Below are positions 43,890 to 53,293 of a stretch of DNA of 64,000 nt, piece by piece. The DNA is from Thermohalobaculum sp965247385 (GTDB taxonomy: Bacteria > Pseudomonadota > Alphaproteobacteria > Rhodobacterales > Rhodobacteraceae), in assembly GCA_965247385.1 (NCBI GenBank), contig CBDFHG010000007.1, positions 434,001 to 498,000 on the forward strand, given 5' to 3'. Below the pieces are notes generated by a model. The model saw nothing but the letters and a program-made list of their open reading frames with translations, was not told the origin of the DNA and ran no database searches. Position numbers and translations under genes: made by a program. The number at the start of each line of letters is the position of its first letter. Within the stretch, counting starts at the first letter, position 1.

Positions 43890-46800
43890 ATGGCAATTTC
43901 CAACAAAGACCGCATTCAACGCATGCTCGACCAGCTCCGCGACGGGCTCGCGTCCTTCGTCGAGCGCGAGCTGAAGGGCAAGCTCGGCGAACGCTGGGCC
44001 GAGAAGCTCGACGAACGGCGGCAATCCCCGCTGCAACGCCAGCTCGACGGCGAGGTCGCCTGGGATAGCCAGGCCCTGCTCAAGACCATGATCGACAACT
44101 GGCAGAGCGTGTTCCGCTACGCGCTGGGCCACAACGAACGGTCCTGGGTCGGCGAGCTGATCAGCGCGCGCAACGATTACGCGCACGAGAACCCGTTCAA
44201 CTCCGACGACACGCACCGGGCGCTCGACACGGCGCAGAGGCTTCTTACCGCCGTCTCCGCCCGCTCGCATGCCGAAGCCGTCGAGAGCATGCGCCAGGAG
44301 CTGATGCGCACCGTCTACGAGGAACAGGCGCGCAGCAAGACCCGCGCCCAGACCCTCACTCTTGAAGGCCGGCCCAAGTCCGGCCTCAAGCCGTGGCGGG
44401 AGATTGTCACCCCGCACAAGGACGTGGCCTCGGGCCGTTACATGCAGGCGGAGTTCGCTGCCGACCTTGCTCAGGTGCACCGTGGCGAGGGCGCGGACGA
44501 GTATCGCGATCCAGTCGAATTTTACCGCCGCACCTACCTGACCGAGGGTCTCAAGCACTTGCTCAAGGGCGCGATGCTCCGCCTCACCGGCAAGGGCGGT
44601 GACCCCGTGGTCGAGTTGCAGACCAATTTCGGCGGCGGCAAGACCCACTCGATGCTAGCGCTCTACCACCTTGTCGGCGCTGAGAGCCCGTCCGGCTTGC
44701 CCGGCATCGAGAATCTGATGCAATCGGAAGGCATCACCAGCCTTCCCGAGACCCGCCACGCGGTGCTCGTGGGCACCGCCCTGTCGCCGGGCGATACCCG
44801 GCCGAAACCCGACGATATCGAGACCCGCACGCTCTGGGGCGAGATGGCCTGGCAGCTCGGCGGCAAGGAAGGCTATGCCCTCGTCGCCGAGAGTGACCGC
44901 AACGGCACAAGCCCCGGCTCTGACGATCTAACAGACCTCCTCAAGCTGTTCTCGCCGTGCTTGGTGCTGATCGACGAGTGGGTCGCCTACGTTCGCCAGC
45001 TTTATCACGTGCCCGGCCTTCCGGCCGGGTCCTTCGACGCCAACCTGACTTTTGCCCAAGCCCTGACCGAGGCGGCTAGGGCCGCGCCGCAGGCGCTGGT
45101 GGTGGCCAGCTTGCCGGCCTCGCAGATCGAGATCGGCGGTGAGGGCGGACAGCAGGCGCTCGACCGCCTCAAGAATACCTTCAGCCGGCTGGAGTCGTCC
45201 TGGTTGCCGGCAACCGCCGACGAGGGTTTCGAGATCGTGCGGCGGCGGCTGTTCGAGCCGTTGACGGACAAGGATGCTTTCGCTTTGCGCGATGCCGTCA
45301 TCAAGGCGTTCAGCGAGATGTACCGCGCCGGCCGGGGCGAGTTTCCGCAAGGCTGTGCCGAGGGCGACTACCGCCGCCGCATGGAATCCGCCTATCCCAT
45401 TCACCCCGAACTGTTCGAGCGCCTCCATAACGATTGGGGCAGCCTCGACAAGTTTCAGCGGACCCGTGGTGTGCTGCGCTTGATGGCCGCCGTGATCCAT
45501 GCGCTCTGGGAGCGCAATGACAGTGGTCTGATGATCCTGCCGGCCTCGATCCCGATCGACCATGTTGCCGTGCAGTCGGAGCTGGTGCGTTACCTTGATC
45601 CCGGCTGGAGCGCGGTGATCGCCAAGGACGTGGACGGGACAACCTCGGTCCCGCTCAGCATAGACCAGGACGTGCCGACGCTCGGCCGCTATTCCGCGAC
45701 CCGCCGCGTTGCCCGCACGGTCTATATGGGCTCCGCGCCCACGTCCCAGACCAGGAACCCCGGCATCGACGACCGCTGTATCCGCCTCGGTTGCGCCCAG
45801 CCCGGCGAGGCTGCGGCGACCTTCGGCGACGCGCTGCGGCGGCTGGCCGATCGCGCGACCTATCTCTACCAGGACGGCAGCCGGTTCTGGTTCTCGACCC
45901 AGCCGAGCGTGGCGCGGATCGCCGACGATCGCGCGGCCCAGTACGATCCGCACGACGTGGATGCAAAACTCGTCGTGTGGCTACGCAAGGACAAGGCGCG
46001 CGGCGACTTCGCCGGCGTTCACATCGTGCCGGACGGCTCGGCCGAGGTCGGTGACGAGATGGAGGCCCGGCTGGTCATACTCGGCCCGGAATATCCTTAC
46101 GCCAAGGCGGACGGTGCGCGGGCCGTCGAGGCCGCCGAGCACATCCTCAACACGCGCGGCAGCGCGCAGCGCATCTATCGCAACGCACTCGTGTTCCTCG
46201 CGCCGGATCAACAGCGCCTGCCCGAACTGCGGCAAGCCGTCCGCCTCTCGATGGCCTGGTCCTCGATCGCCGATGAGCATGAACAGCTCAATCTCGACGC
46301 TTTTCAGCGTCAACAGGCCGAAAGCAAGCGCGCCGAGTTCGACAAGACAGTCGCCGCGCGCATTCTCGAGACCTGGGCGTGGGCGCTCGTTCCCCACCAG
46401 TCTGACCCGAAGGGCCGCAAGGTCGAGTGGGCGCCGACCCGGCTTCAGGGACAGGATCAACTCGCCGTGCGCGCCTCGAAGAAGCTGGTTCAGGAGGAGT
46501 CGCTTCTCACCAAGATGGGGCCGGCACGGCTCAAGCTAGTCCTCGACAACCATCTCTGGCTGAACGCCGATCACATCGGGACCAGGAAGCTCTCGGAGTA
46601 TCTCGCATCCTACCTGTATTTGCCCCGCCTTCGGGACAGCAATGTCTTGCTGGAGGCCATTCAGGCCGGCATCGGCGAGCTGGTCTGCGACAACTTTGCC
46701 TATGCCGGCCGCTTCGGCGAGGAGAAGGAGCGCTACGAAGGGCTGAAGCTCACCGGCGGCGGATCGGTCGTGATCGACAGTCTGAGCGTGCTGGTGAAGC

Positions 46801-47162
46801 CCGATGTGGCGAAGGCGCAGCAGGCGGCGGAGACAGAGGCACAGCCTGGCTCAACGGGCTCCGGCGATGGGACAGAGGCCGATACGAGTGCTGGCGCTGA
46901 CGAAACATCCGATAAATCACCCAGGGCGGCTCGCCGGTTCTTTGGCACGGCCGAGATCGACGCCGACCGCGCCGGGCGTGACATGGGCCGAATTGCCGAG
47001 GAGATACTTCAGCATCTGACGACGCTACCCGGCAGCTCCGTGCGCGTGACCGTGGAGATCGAGGCCGAGGTCCCCGACGGCGTGCCCGATGACGTGCAGC
47101 GCATCGTCAACGAGAACGCCCAGACGCTGCGCTTGAAGACGCACGGGTTTGAGGGGTCGTGA
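43890..47162 (+). CDS. Large AAA-type ATPase with DUF499 and N-terminal Swt1-like HEPN domain
   Basis: The 1,090-residue protein is the third component of the operon. Residues 1-125 form a HEPN-like domain with an RX4H motif, ARNDYAH (R94, H99), as in Swt1-type HEPN proteins. Walker A is NFGGGKTHSML (248-252) and Walker B is CLVLIDEWVAY near 350. The DUF499 core follows, and a Ser/Thr/Ala linker near 990 leads to a small C-terminal domain (RRFFGTAEIDADRAGRDM). The HEPN motif raises the possibility of RNase activity gated by the ATPase. The gene is intact and separated from the methylase by 11 bases. Confidence 0.85.
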   Translation: MAISNKDRIQRMLDQLRDGLASFVERELKGKLGERWAEKLDERRQSPLQRQLDGEVAWDSQALLKTMIDNWQSVFRYALGHNERSWVGELISARNDYAHENPFNSDDTHRALDTAQRLLTAVSARSHAEAVESMRQELMRTVYEEQARSKTRAQTLTLEGRPKSGLKPWREIVTPHKDVASGRYMQAEFAADLAQVHRGEGADEYRDPVEFYRRTYLTEGLKHLLKGAMLRLTGKGGDPVVELQTNFGGGKTHSMLALYHLVGAESPSGLPGIENLMQSEGITSLPETRHAVLVGTALSPGDTRPKPDDIETRTLWGEMAWQLGGKEGYALVAESDRNGTSPGSDDLTDLLKLFSPCLVLIDEWVAYVRQLYHVPGLPAGSFDANLTFAQALTEAARAAPQALVVASLPASQIEIGGEGGQQALDRLKNTFSRLESSWLPATADEGFEIVRRRLFEPLTDKDAFALRDAVIKAFSEMYRAGRGEFPQGCAEGDYRRRMESAYPIHPELFERLHNDWGSLDKFQRTRGVLRLMAAVIHALWERNDSGLMILPASIPIDHVAVQSELVRYLDPGWSAVIAKDVDGTTSVPLSIDQDVPTLGRYSATRRVARTVYMGSAPTSQTRNPGIDDRCIRLGCAQPGEAAATFGDALRRLADRATYLYQDGSRFWFSTQPSVARIADDRAAQYDPHDVDAKLVVWLRKDKARGDFAGVHIVPDGSAEVGDEMEARLVILGPEYPYAKADGARAVEAAEHILNTRGSAQRIYRNALVFLAPDQQRLPELRQAVRLSMAWSSIADEHEQLNLDAFQRQQAESKRAEFDKTVAARILETWAWALVPHQSDPKGRKVEWAPTRLQGQDQLAVRASKKLVQEESLLTKMGPARLKLVLDNHLWLNADHIGTRKLSEYLASYLYLPRLRDSNVLLEAIQAGIGELVCDNFAYAGRFGEEKERYEGLKLTGGGSVVIDSLSVLVKPDVAKAQQAAETEAQPGSTGSGDGTEADTSAGADETSDKSPRAARRFFGTAEIDADRAGRDMGRIAEEILQHLTTLPGSSVRVTVEIEAEVPDGVPDDVQRIVNENAQTLRLKTHGFEGS

Positions 47163-47253
47163 TGGCCGTATCAGAAGCAAGGATACCATTGCCCCTGGTC
47201 GTGATCCCTTCCCCCCAAGGGACATGGAGCACTGAGGTGCACGAGGTTGATCA

Positions 47254-47421
47254 GTGCCTGATTTGAAATCACTCGATAATCTCTACCTGGTCCTGGTGTT
47301 TCTGGTCCCCGGCCTGATCGCTTTGTTCGTGCGGTCGCAGTGTTCAATGCGGTGCGACCTTAATCGCGAGTTCGTCGACACGTCTGAGGGCCTCACCCGC
47401 CCTGGGTTGGGTGGTGCCTGA
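47254..47421 (+). pseudogene. Fragment of a DUF6338-like membrane protein
   Basis: A GTG-started frame of 55 codons encodes LKSLDNLYLVLVFLVPGLIA, one membrane helix, then unrelated residues to a stop. The helix resembles the N-terminus of DUF6338 membrane proteins often found in defence regions. The rest is absent, apparently lost at the junction with hipA. Bases 47163-47253 hold nothing I can support. Confidence 0.35.
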
Positions 47422-47436
47422 CCTGGTCCGAGTTCG

Positions 47437-48765
47437 TCATCCATCGAGAAACCTGCGGTGCGCGAGGCTGATAGACTGGGTGACCTCGTCCGCGATTCCG
47501 ATCTCTCCAGCGATGGATGACCATTCGGAGACAGCGGCTTCCACTTGGGCGATAAGAGCACGTGCTTTGGTCGGTTTGACACCGGCGACTTCCGCGAAAG
47601 CCAATAGGTCCTGCAGCGTGAAGTTATCACGCATGCCGTTCACGCTCATCTGATGGCGGTTTGTCCAGGCACCGGAGGGATTGAAGGAGTAGGTCACGTC
47701 ATAAGCCGGTGACAGAACCCAATCCCCGGATCGGTTCATCAAGAATGCGATATTCTTTACATGATCATCCTGATTGCGCGCGATGATGTTGAACACGGTG
47801 CGCAGGAACTGCTGATCGAGTGCCGGGGCACCGAGGCCCAACGAACGGATCGTCAGGACGGCCTGCTCATATGAGTAACCGTTCGGGTCATTGAAATCGT
47901 AATGCTGTAACGCGCAAAGCGACTGCATATGCAACTTGTCGTTTTCACCATCGTTCCCCCTCGTCCGATCAAACCGACGGGTCATGAAGTGATTTCGACC
48001 ACCTTCGCGATGGATCCGGCATTCGGCCATCTCGACGCCAGCCTCAGTGGCCATCTTGGAATAGGCGTATTCAATCAGACCGAACCCTTGTGTATCCGGT
48101 TCCTCCTTATCGACATTGTTCTCGATGCCGTCGAACTTCAGGAGCCAGTGTTCGAAGCCAACCCCTGCATCGATCTGGCCATGTCTAAATTCGCCGGTTT
48201 CACGGTTCCATGCCAGGATGGCCTTCGCCCTCGCACCTCCCGCCGAAGTGCCAACGCGCAGGATGTCATTGATCACCTCGAGATCGTTCTTACCGGTCAA
48301 TGTACCTTCGAGAGCTTCCTTCTCGCTTAACACCATGTTGGCGAGTTTGGTTAGGCTGGCCACATCTACTTTTCCGGCTTTACCGGTATTGCTGGCAATC
48401 GCCGGTTTGAACTCCAATGCCCCCATTGTCCGGCCACCAACATAGCAGAGCCGCTCGACAGGATTGAAGCTTTCCGGTGTCCGTTCCTGTGTCGCTAACC
48501 ATGCATTGATGAGCCTATCACCGAATTTATCGGGCAAGGCATCCGCCAACAGTCCTGGCAAGCCCTTGAATGTGGTCTTGGGCAACGCTGAAAAGGTATA
48601 GGGATCTGGTGACAGCGGCATCACCAGTGGCGAGAGTTCAATGCCTGAGTCTGCAAATTCCGGATCGTACTGAAACGTTGCGTATCCATCGTCTTCGCGC
48701 CAAGAGACTGCCGCCACTTGACGACCCCATAAATTCACCGAGGCATCGGTTGTTTCATCTGCCAT
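47437..48765 (-). CDS. hipA: HipA-type serine/threonine kinase toxin
   Basis: The 442-residue kinase has an N-terminal couple_hipA region, the Ser-containing activation loop VGTSAGGARAKAI, the catalytic segment NIIARNQDDHVKNIAFLM (catalytic Asp and Asn) and the metal-binding SPAYDVTYSF. HipA kinases phosphorylate targets such as glutamyl-tRNA synthetase and induce growth arrest. It follows hipB by three bases, forming a toxin-antitoxin operon. No damage is visible. Confidence 0.9.
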   Translation of the reverse strand: MADETTDASVNLWGRQVAAVSWREDDGYATFQYDPEFADSGIELSPLVMPLSPDPYTFSALPKTTFKGLPGLLADALPDKFGDRLINAWLATQERTPESFNPVERLCYVGGRTMGALEFKPAIASNTGKAGKVDVASLTKLANMVLSEKEALEGTLTGKNDLEVINDILRVGTSAGGARAKAILAWNRETGEFRHGQIDAGVGFEHWLLKFDGIENNVDKEEPDTQGFGLIEYAYSKMATEAGVEMAECRIHREGGRNHFMTRRFDRTRGNDGENDKLHMQSLCALQHYDFNDPNGYSYEQAVLTIRSLGLGAPALDQQFLRTVFNIIARNQDDHVKNIAFLMNRSGDWVLSPAYDVTYSFNPSGAWTNRHQMSVNGMRDNFTLQDLLAFAEVAGVKPTKARALIAQVEAAVSEWSSIAGEIGIADEVTQSISLAHRRFLDG

Positions 48766-48768
48766 CGT

Positions 48769-49140
48769 CTATCGTCCGCCATCTTGCTTCGAACCCCACC
48801 GCCACGGCTGCTTACTGGACGCTTGTTTCCGCGACGAACTCGCACGCTTGCGTTCGCTTCCTTTCAACTGCACCCGCTCTATGGGTCGGATGGCGGGATC
48901 GGGGATCAACAACTCTACATTGCCGTCCAGTTTGAGGGCGCTCAGCACCCGGAAGAAGGTATCCAGGGTTCCGCCTTCTCCGGCCTCCAGCCTCCTCAAC
49001 GTACGTATGCCGATACCGGCCTGTTCGGCCAGGTCAGCCTGCGTGATGTTGCGCGACAGGCGCAAACGCTCGACACGTTGTCCCAGAACCCGCTCATGTT
49101 TTGCGGGTGACAGACTCGAAAGTTGTTGTTTAAGGGCCAT
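48769..49140 (-). CDS. hipB: HipB-type antitoxin / transcriptional regulator
   Basis: The 123-residue protein carries an XRE helix-turn-helix, QRVERLRLSRNITQADLAEQ followed by AGIGIRTLRRLEAG, and a Lys/Arg/Ser-rich C-terminal tail longer than in E. coli HipB. It should bind its own promoter and neutralise HipA. Candidate operator repeats lie upstream at 49142-49268. Confidence 0.85.
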   Translation of the reverse strand: MALKQQLSSLSPAKHERVLGQRVERLRLSRNITQADLAEQAGIGIRTLRRLEAGEGGTLDTFFRVLSALKLDGNVELLIPDPAIRPIERVQLKGSERKRASSSRKQASSKQPWRWGSKQDGGR

Positions 49141-49141
49141 G

Positions 49142-49268
49142 TTTGACCTATAAGACTCCGATATTGTTCAAAAAAGGCCGATGTTGGCATCTTGGCTCAT
49201 TATCATAGAATGTATTTAACAGGTCATTCATGGCCTTACAATGGGGTTAAGGTGCTTAAGAGGTCAAA
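49142..49268. promoter_or_regulatory. Candidate HipB operator region
   Basis: Three related sequences lie upstream of hipB: TTTGACCTATAAG on the plus strand (49142-49154), and on the minus strand ATGACCTGTTAAAT (complement of 49214-49227) and TTTGACCTCTTAAG (complement of 49255-49268). They share TGACCTnTTA or close to it. Repeated operators are usual for HipB, although the E. coli consensus differs. Inference from pattern only. Confidence 0.35.
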
Positions 49269-49352
49269 AATTGCCGTTTAGCACGGAATGGCCATGTATC
49301 CTAGTTTCGTTTTGGCGGTTTGGCAGGCCGGGCACCGGCAAGACGTGAACGA

Positions 49353-49373
49353 CCACCGGCTGAAAGCCGGTGG
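49353..49373. repeat. IS200/IS605 end hairpin
   Basis: CCACCGGCT and AGCCGGTGG form a 9-bp stem with the loop GAA, just beyond the 3' end of the degraded tnpA. Subterminal hairpins like this are recognised by TnpA as single-stranded DNA. It marks the right end of the remnant element. Confidence 0.6.
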
Positions 49374-49413
49374 CTTCAGGTTTCGGCTCAAAGCCGGCCG
49401 CCCTTCGGCGGAC

Positions 49414-49855
49414 TCACGTCACACCAAAATTGTCATCGGGTTCGGGCGGCTGTTGGTTCGTGATGTCGTCCAGCCACATCTCGTCCGTTACGTTTACGTT
49501 CCCGCTGCTGGTCACCCGGTAGCCACATGCCCAAAGGTGCTGGGCCCCGGTCGCGCTTGCGCAATGCCCCAAACTCGCTCAGCAACTTATCCGAGTTGCG
49601 GCCCTTCAGATACTGCACCGCCCGGTTGACCGACAGGTCTGGCGGGACCGACAGCAACAGGTGGACGTGGTCTCGGTTGATCGAGCCAGCGTGAATCACC
49701 ATCTCGTGGCCACCCGACGTCTCCCGGATCAGTTCCCGGCAAGCGGTGGCCGATATCGCCGCCAAACACCGGGTAACGATATTTCGTGATCCACACCAGA
49801 TGATACTTATACCAACGGCCATCTCTCAAGTGACTCTTATGCTCTTGGGGGTTCC
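49414..49855 (-). pseudogene. IS200/IS605 TnpA transposase, frameshifted
   Basis: Three frames together give a TnpA: HKSHLRDGRWYKYHLVWITK first, then CRELIRETSGGHEMVIHAGS with the HUH motif HVHLLLSVPP and the catalytic-tyrosine region AVQYLKG, and finally QHLWACGYRVTSSGNV and EMWLDDITNQQPPEPDDNFG. Two frameshifts and the lack of a start codon make it nonfunctional. No TnpB gene is present. Confidence 0.75.
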
Positions 49856-49869
49856 CAAACCGGCTGAAG

Positions 49870-50151
49870 TCTGAATCAATGTGACGAACAGAGGAGGGGG
49901 TATGAATGCTTTGTGATCGACCAAACGCCCTGAATTTGCTAGGAGATTTGGGGAGGCGGATAGGTCTCAGGCTGAATCGCGTTTTAGGGCATTGCGACCC
50001 TGTAGAGGAGCTTAGCCTTCGCCTGTTTCCGAACAACCCACGTAAGGCCCGGTTTTGGCCGGTGACCTTGGATAGGAGCTTGGTTTTGCGCGGAGTCTCT
50101 CACAATGTGCAGAATCGGGTGTATCAGAGCCTTTGGGAATGGCTGGGAATG
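49870..50151. other. No recognisable feature
   Basis: This stretch lies between the IS200/IS605 remnant and the hsdR end. All frames are short and none resembles a protein I know. No hairpin or repeat stands out. Confidence 0.5.
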
Positions 50152-50372
50152 TCAGGCAGCCCATTGCGCCGAAAGCGCTTCAGCCTGCTGCAGGACCGTC
50201 TGGACAGCCAAGTCTTGAAGATCTGCTGGATATTCGTGGCGCCGCAGAATTCGTTTCACAAGCACCCGCATCCGCGCCCTTGCACTTTTCCTGCGTGACC
50301 AATCGACTGAGATGTTCGACTTCAGTCCAGTCAGCAGTTCGTGGGCGATCAGTTTCAATGCGTCATTGCCCC
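50152..50372 (-). pseudogene. hsdR 3' end displaced by a frameshift
   Basis: After hsdR reads AVSEMGQ and stops at 50363, the next frame continues GNDALKLIAHELLTGLKSNI and ILRRHEYPADLQDLAVQTVL to a stop at 50152, matching the usual HsdR C-terminus. Deleting one base from the G4 run (plus strand C4 at 50369-50372) gives SEMGNDALKLIAHELL and restores about 73 residues. The missing helices are the part that contacts the methylase core. Confidence 0.7.
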
Positions 50373-53293
50373 ATTTCGGAGACTGCGCTTTCGTTATCGG
50401 CAAGCGCATCATAAAAGGCGATTTCGTCTTTCGAGAGACCTTCATCCTCGCCCCGCTTGCGCGCCTCGCGGATTTCGCGGGCAAGATTGATCAACTCTTG
50501 AAGCACTTCAACGGTGCTGATCGCGTTGGTGTGGTACCGGGCAACAGCCTGTTCGAGGCGGTCGGAGAAACGTTTGGTCTCCACGACATTCGACTGGCTG
50601 CGCGATTTGATCTCATCGTTGAGCAGCTTCTTCAGTGCATCGAGAGCGAGGTTCTTCTTTTCCATCTGCTGAACTTCCGCCAGAAACTCTTCCGACAGAA
50701 TGGAGATATCGGGGGTGCCAAGCCCAGCTGCAGCTAGGATATCAACGATTTCGGTCGAAACTACAGACCTATCGATGATCTGCTGCACGGCCAGTTGCTG
50801 GCTCGCGGGCGATTGTCCTGCGCTGCCTGATGTCTTGACCAAGGCGGCACGGATGGTCTGGAAGAACCCGACCTCATCGCGGATCTGTCGTGCGTCGTCG
50901 CTAGCGGCAGCTAAAGCAAATGCCTTGGACAAAGACAGCACAGCGTCTTGATATCGGCGATGTACCTTCTTCTTGGCATCGTCAGACGTTTCCCTTTCAG
51001 CGGCCTTGTGTTGCTGTCCGAGAATCCATTCGATAGCTTCCGCCATGATCACGAGCCGCTCCTGGGCCGTCCCATTCAGCCCCCGCATGTAATCGAAACC
51101 ATGATACATGGAACGGACTACATCATATTTTTCCAGCATCATGGCGACGGCATCTGCTTCGTCGATACCGGCATTTTTCTGGTCTGCAGCCGAATATTGC
51201 CCGAGGGCGTTCTTCAGGTTTTGCGCAATGCCGATATAGTCGACCACCAGCCCGGCGGGTTTGTCCTGGAAGACCCGGTTGACGCGGGCGATGGCCTGCA
51301 TCAACCCGTGACCCTTCATCGGCTTGTCGATATACATGGTGTGCATAGATGGCGCATCGAAACCAGTCAGCCACATGTCCCGTACAATCACCAGCTTGAG
51401 CGGATCTTTGGGATCCTTCGCACGTTTGGCCAGTAAATCGCGGCGGGCTTTGTTGCCGACGTGAGGTTGCCAATCCTGTGGATCGGATGCCGAACCGGTC
51501 ATGACGACCTTGATCGCCCCCTCCTTGTCATCGTCCGAATGCCACTCTGGCCTGAGCGCAATGATTTCCTTGTAGAACCCGACGCAAATCCGGCGGCTCA
51601 TGCACACGACCATGGCCTTGCCATCCATGGCCTCCACGCGGTCTTCAAAATGTCGGACCAGATCGTCCGCGACCAGCTTCAATCGCTTTTCGGCCCCCAC
51701 CAGAGCTTCCACTGTCGACCATTTACGCTTTAGCCTCTCCTGCTCGGAGATCGCCTCGTCTTCGGTCAATTCCTCGATTTCAGCGTCGATCTTCGGCTTT
51801 TCTTCTTCTGGCAGTTCAATGCGGGCCAGACGGCTTTCGTAATAGATCGGAACAGTGGCGCCATCCTCGACAGCACGGCTGATGTCGTACACGTCGATGT
51901 ATTGGCCGAACACTGCTGGCGTGTTCACGTCGTCATTCTCAATGGGCGTTCCGGTGAAGCCAATGAAGGACGCTTTGGGCAGTGCGTCGCGTAGATACTT
52001 TGCGAAACCATAGGCGATTTCACCGGTTTTCTGCTCAACTCTGGCCTTAAAGCCATATTGGCTGCGGTGCGCCTCGTCTGCGACGACGATGACATTGCTG
52101 CGGTCTGTCAGAACCGGATAGTTTGTCTCGCCCTTGGCCGGGGCGAATTTTTGGATGGTGGTGAAGATGACACCACCGGATGCTCTGTTCAGTGCCTTTT
52201 GCAGATCGTCGCGGTCTTCCGCATGGATGGGTGTCTGGCGGATCAGGTCCCTCCACATCGAAAAGGTGCTGAACAGTTGGTCATCCAAGTCGTTGCGGTC
52301 GGTGATGACAACGATGGTGGGGTTCTGCAGTTTCGGGTGCCGCACCAACTGTCCGGCATAGAACGCCATCAACAAGCTTTTGCCCGAGCCTTGCGTATGC
52401 CAGATCACGCCGACTTTGCGGTCCCCTTCCGGCGCAGTTGCTGAAACCGTAGCCTCCACCGCATGGCGCACCGCGTGAAACTGGTGATAGCCAGCAATGA
52501 TCTTTACAATGCCAGATCCAGTGTCACCGAAAACGGTGAAATCACGGATCAGGTTCAGAAAACGACGCTGTTCGAACACACCCTTGATCAGGGTGGACAT
52601 CTCCAGACTGCCCTTGGCCGCAACCTCGACGCCATCCGTTGTCCGCCAGGGCATAAAGCGTTCTTCATTGGCGGTCAGGGATCCGACCCGCGCGGTAATG
52701 CCATCAGAGGTAACCAGCACTGCGTTGGTCCGAAACAGCGAGGAAATCTGTCCCTTGTAGGTCTGCAGCTGGTTGTAGGCGCTGGTCAGGGTCGCGGTCG
52801 CGGTTCCGGGATTTTTCAACTCGATCACGCCAAGCGGCAAACCGTTGACGAAAACCACCACATCGGGCCGCCGATTGCTGCCATTCTCAATCACGGTGAA
52901 CTGGTCAAATGCCAGCCAATCGTTCTGGGTCGGATCGCCAAAATCGATCAGGTTTACCTTGTCGCCGCGGATCGTGCCGTCTTCGGCATAGAATTCAACA
53001 TCGATCCCCTCAACGATATGGCGATGCAGCCTGCGGTTTTCCTCGATCAGCGAGGGGGTTTCGACCGCGATGACCTTCTTCAGCGCATCCTGGCGGGCAT
53101 CGGCCGGGATGTGTGGATTCAGGCGATTGATGGCATCTTTCAGCCGCCCAAAAAGGATGACATCAGAATATGCTTCGCGCTCCGGGCTGCAGCCGTCTGG
53201 CCCGGCAACGCCGTCAGCCAGCCGCGTGTAGCCAAGTTCTTCCAGCTGGTCGAGCAGCATGCCTTCAACATCGGCTTCGGTGGTGAATGCCAT
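50363..53293 (-). CDS. hsdR: Type I restriction enzyme subunit R (C-terminus frameshifted)
   Basis: The 976-residue subunit has the PD-(D/E)xK nuclease motif RRPDVVVFVNGLPLGVIELK, Walker A WHTQGSGKSL near residue 300, DEAH (VVADEAHRSQYG) near 403 and SF2 helicase motifs downstream. It would translocate and cleave unmethylated DNA with HsdM and HsdS. The start at ATG 53293 overlaps the stop of the small gene upstream by one base (TAATG). The frame ends about 73 residues early because of a one-base shift, so motor and nuclease domains are complete but the C-terminal assembly region is not. Confidence 0.9.
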   Translation of the reverse strand: MAFTTEADVEGMLLDQLEELGYTRLADGVAGPDGCSPEREAYSDVILFGRLKDAINRLNPHIPADARQDALKKVIAVETPSLIEENRRLHRHIVEGIDVEFYAEDGTIRGDKVNLIDFGDPTQNDWLAFDQFTVIENGSNRRPDVVVFVNGLPLGVIELKNPGTATATLTSAYNQLQTYKGQISSLFRTNAVLVTSDGITARVGSLTANEERFMPWRTTDGVEVAAKGSLEMSTLIKGVFEQRRFLNLIRDFTVFGDTGSGIVKIIAGYHQFHAVRHAVEATVSATAPEGDRKVGVIWHTQGSGKSLLMAFYAGQLVRHPKLQNPTIVVITDRNDLDDQLFSTFSMWRDLIRQTPIHAEDRDDLQKALNRASGGVIFTTIQKFAPAKGETNYPVLTDRSNVIVVADEAHRSQYGFKARVEQKTGEIAYGFAKYLRDALPKASFIGFTGTPIENDDVNTPAVFGQYIDVYDISRAVEDGATVPIYYESRLARIELPEEEKPKIDAEIEELTEDEAISEQERLKRKWSTVEALVGAEKRLKLVADDLVRHFEDRVEAMDGKAMVVCMSRRICVGFYKEIIALRPEWHSDDDKEGAIKVVMTGSASDPQDWQPHVGNKARRDLLAKRAKDPKDPLKLVIVRDMWLTGFDAPSMHTMYIDKPMKGHGLMQAIARVNRVFQDKPAGLVVDYIGIAQNLKNALGQYSAADQKNAGIDEADAVAMMLEKYDVVRSMYHGFDYMRGLNGTAQERLVIMAEAIEWILGQQHKAAERETSDDAKKKVHRRYQDAVLSLSKAFALAAASDDARQIRDEVGFFQTIRAALVKTSGSAGQSPASQQLAVQQIIDRSVVSTEIVDILAAAGLGTPDISILSEEFLAEVQQMEKKNLALDALKKLLNDEIKSRSQSNVVETKRFSDRLEQAVARYHTNAISTVEVLQELINLAREIREARKRGEDEGLSKDEIAFYDALADNESAVSEMGQ

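Noticed and set aside
34427..47162. Classification as DISARM or BREX
   Set aside because: DISARM would need drmA, drmB and drmC and BREX would need pglZ and brxC-type genes; none is present. DUF1156, DUF499 and a DUF3883 helicase fit the Hma pattern better.
47437..49140. hipBA as part of the Hma operon
   Set aside because: It lies on the opposite strand and converges with the ATPase gene, separated by a DUF6338-like fragment.
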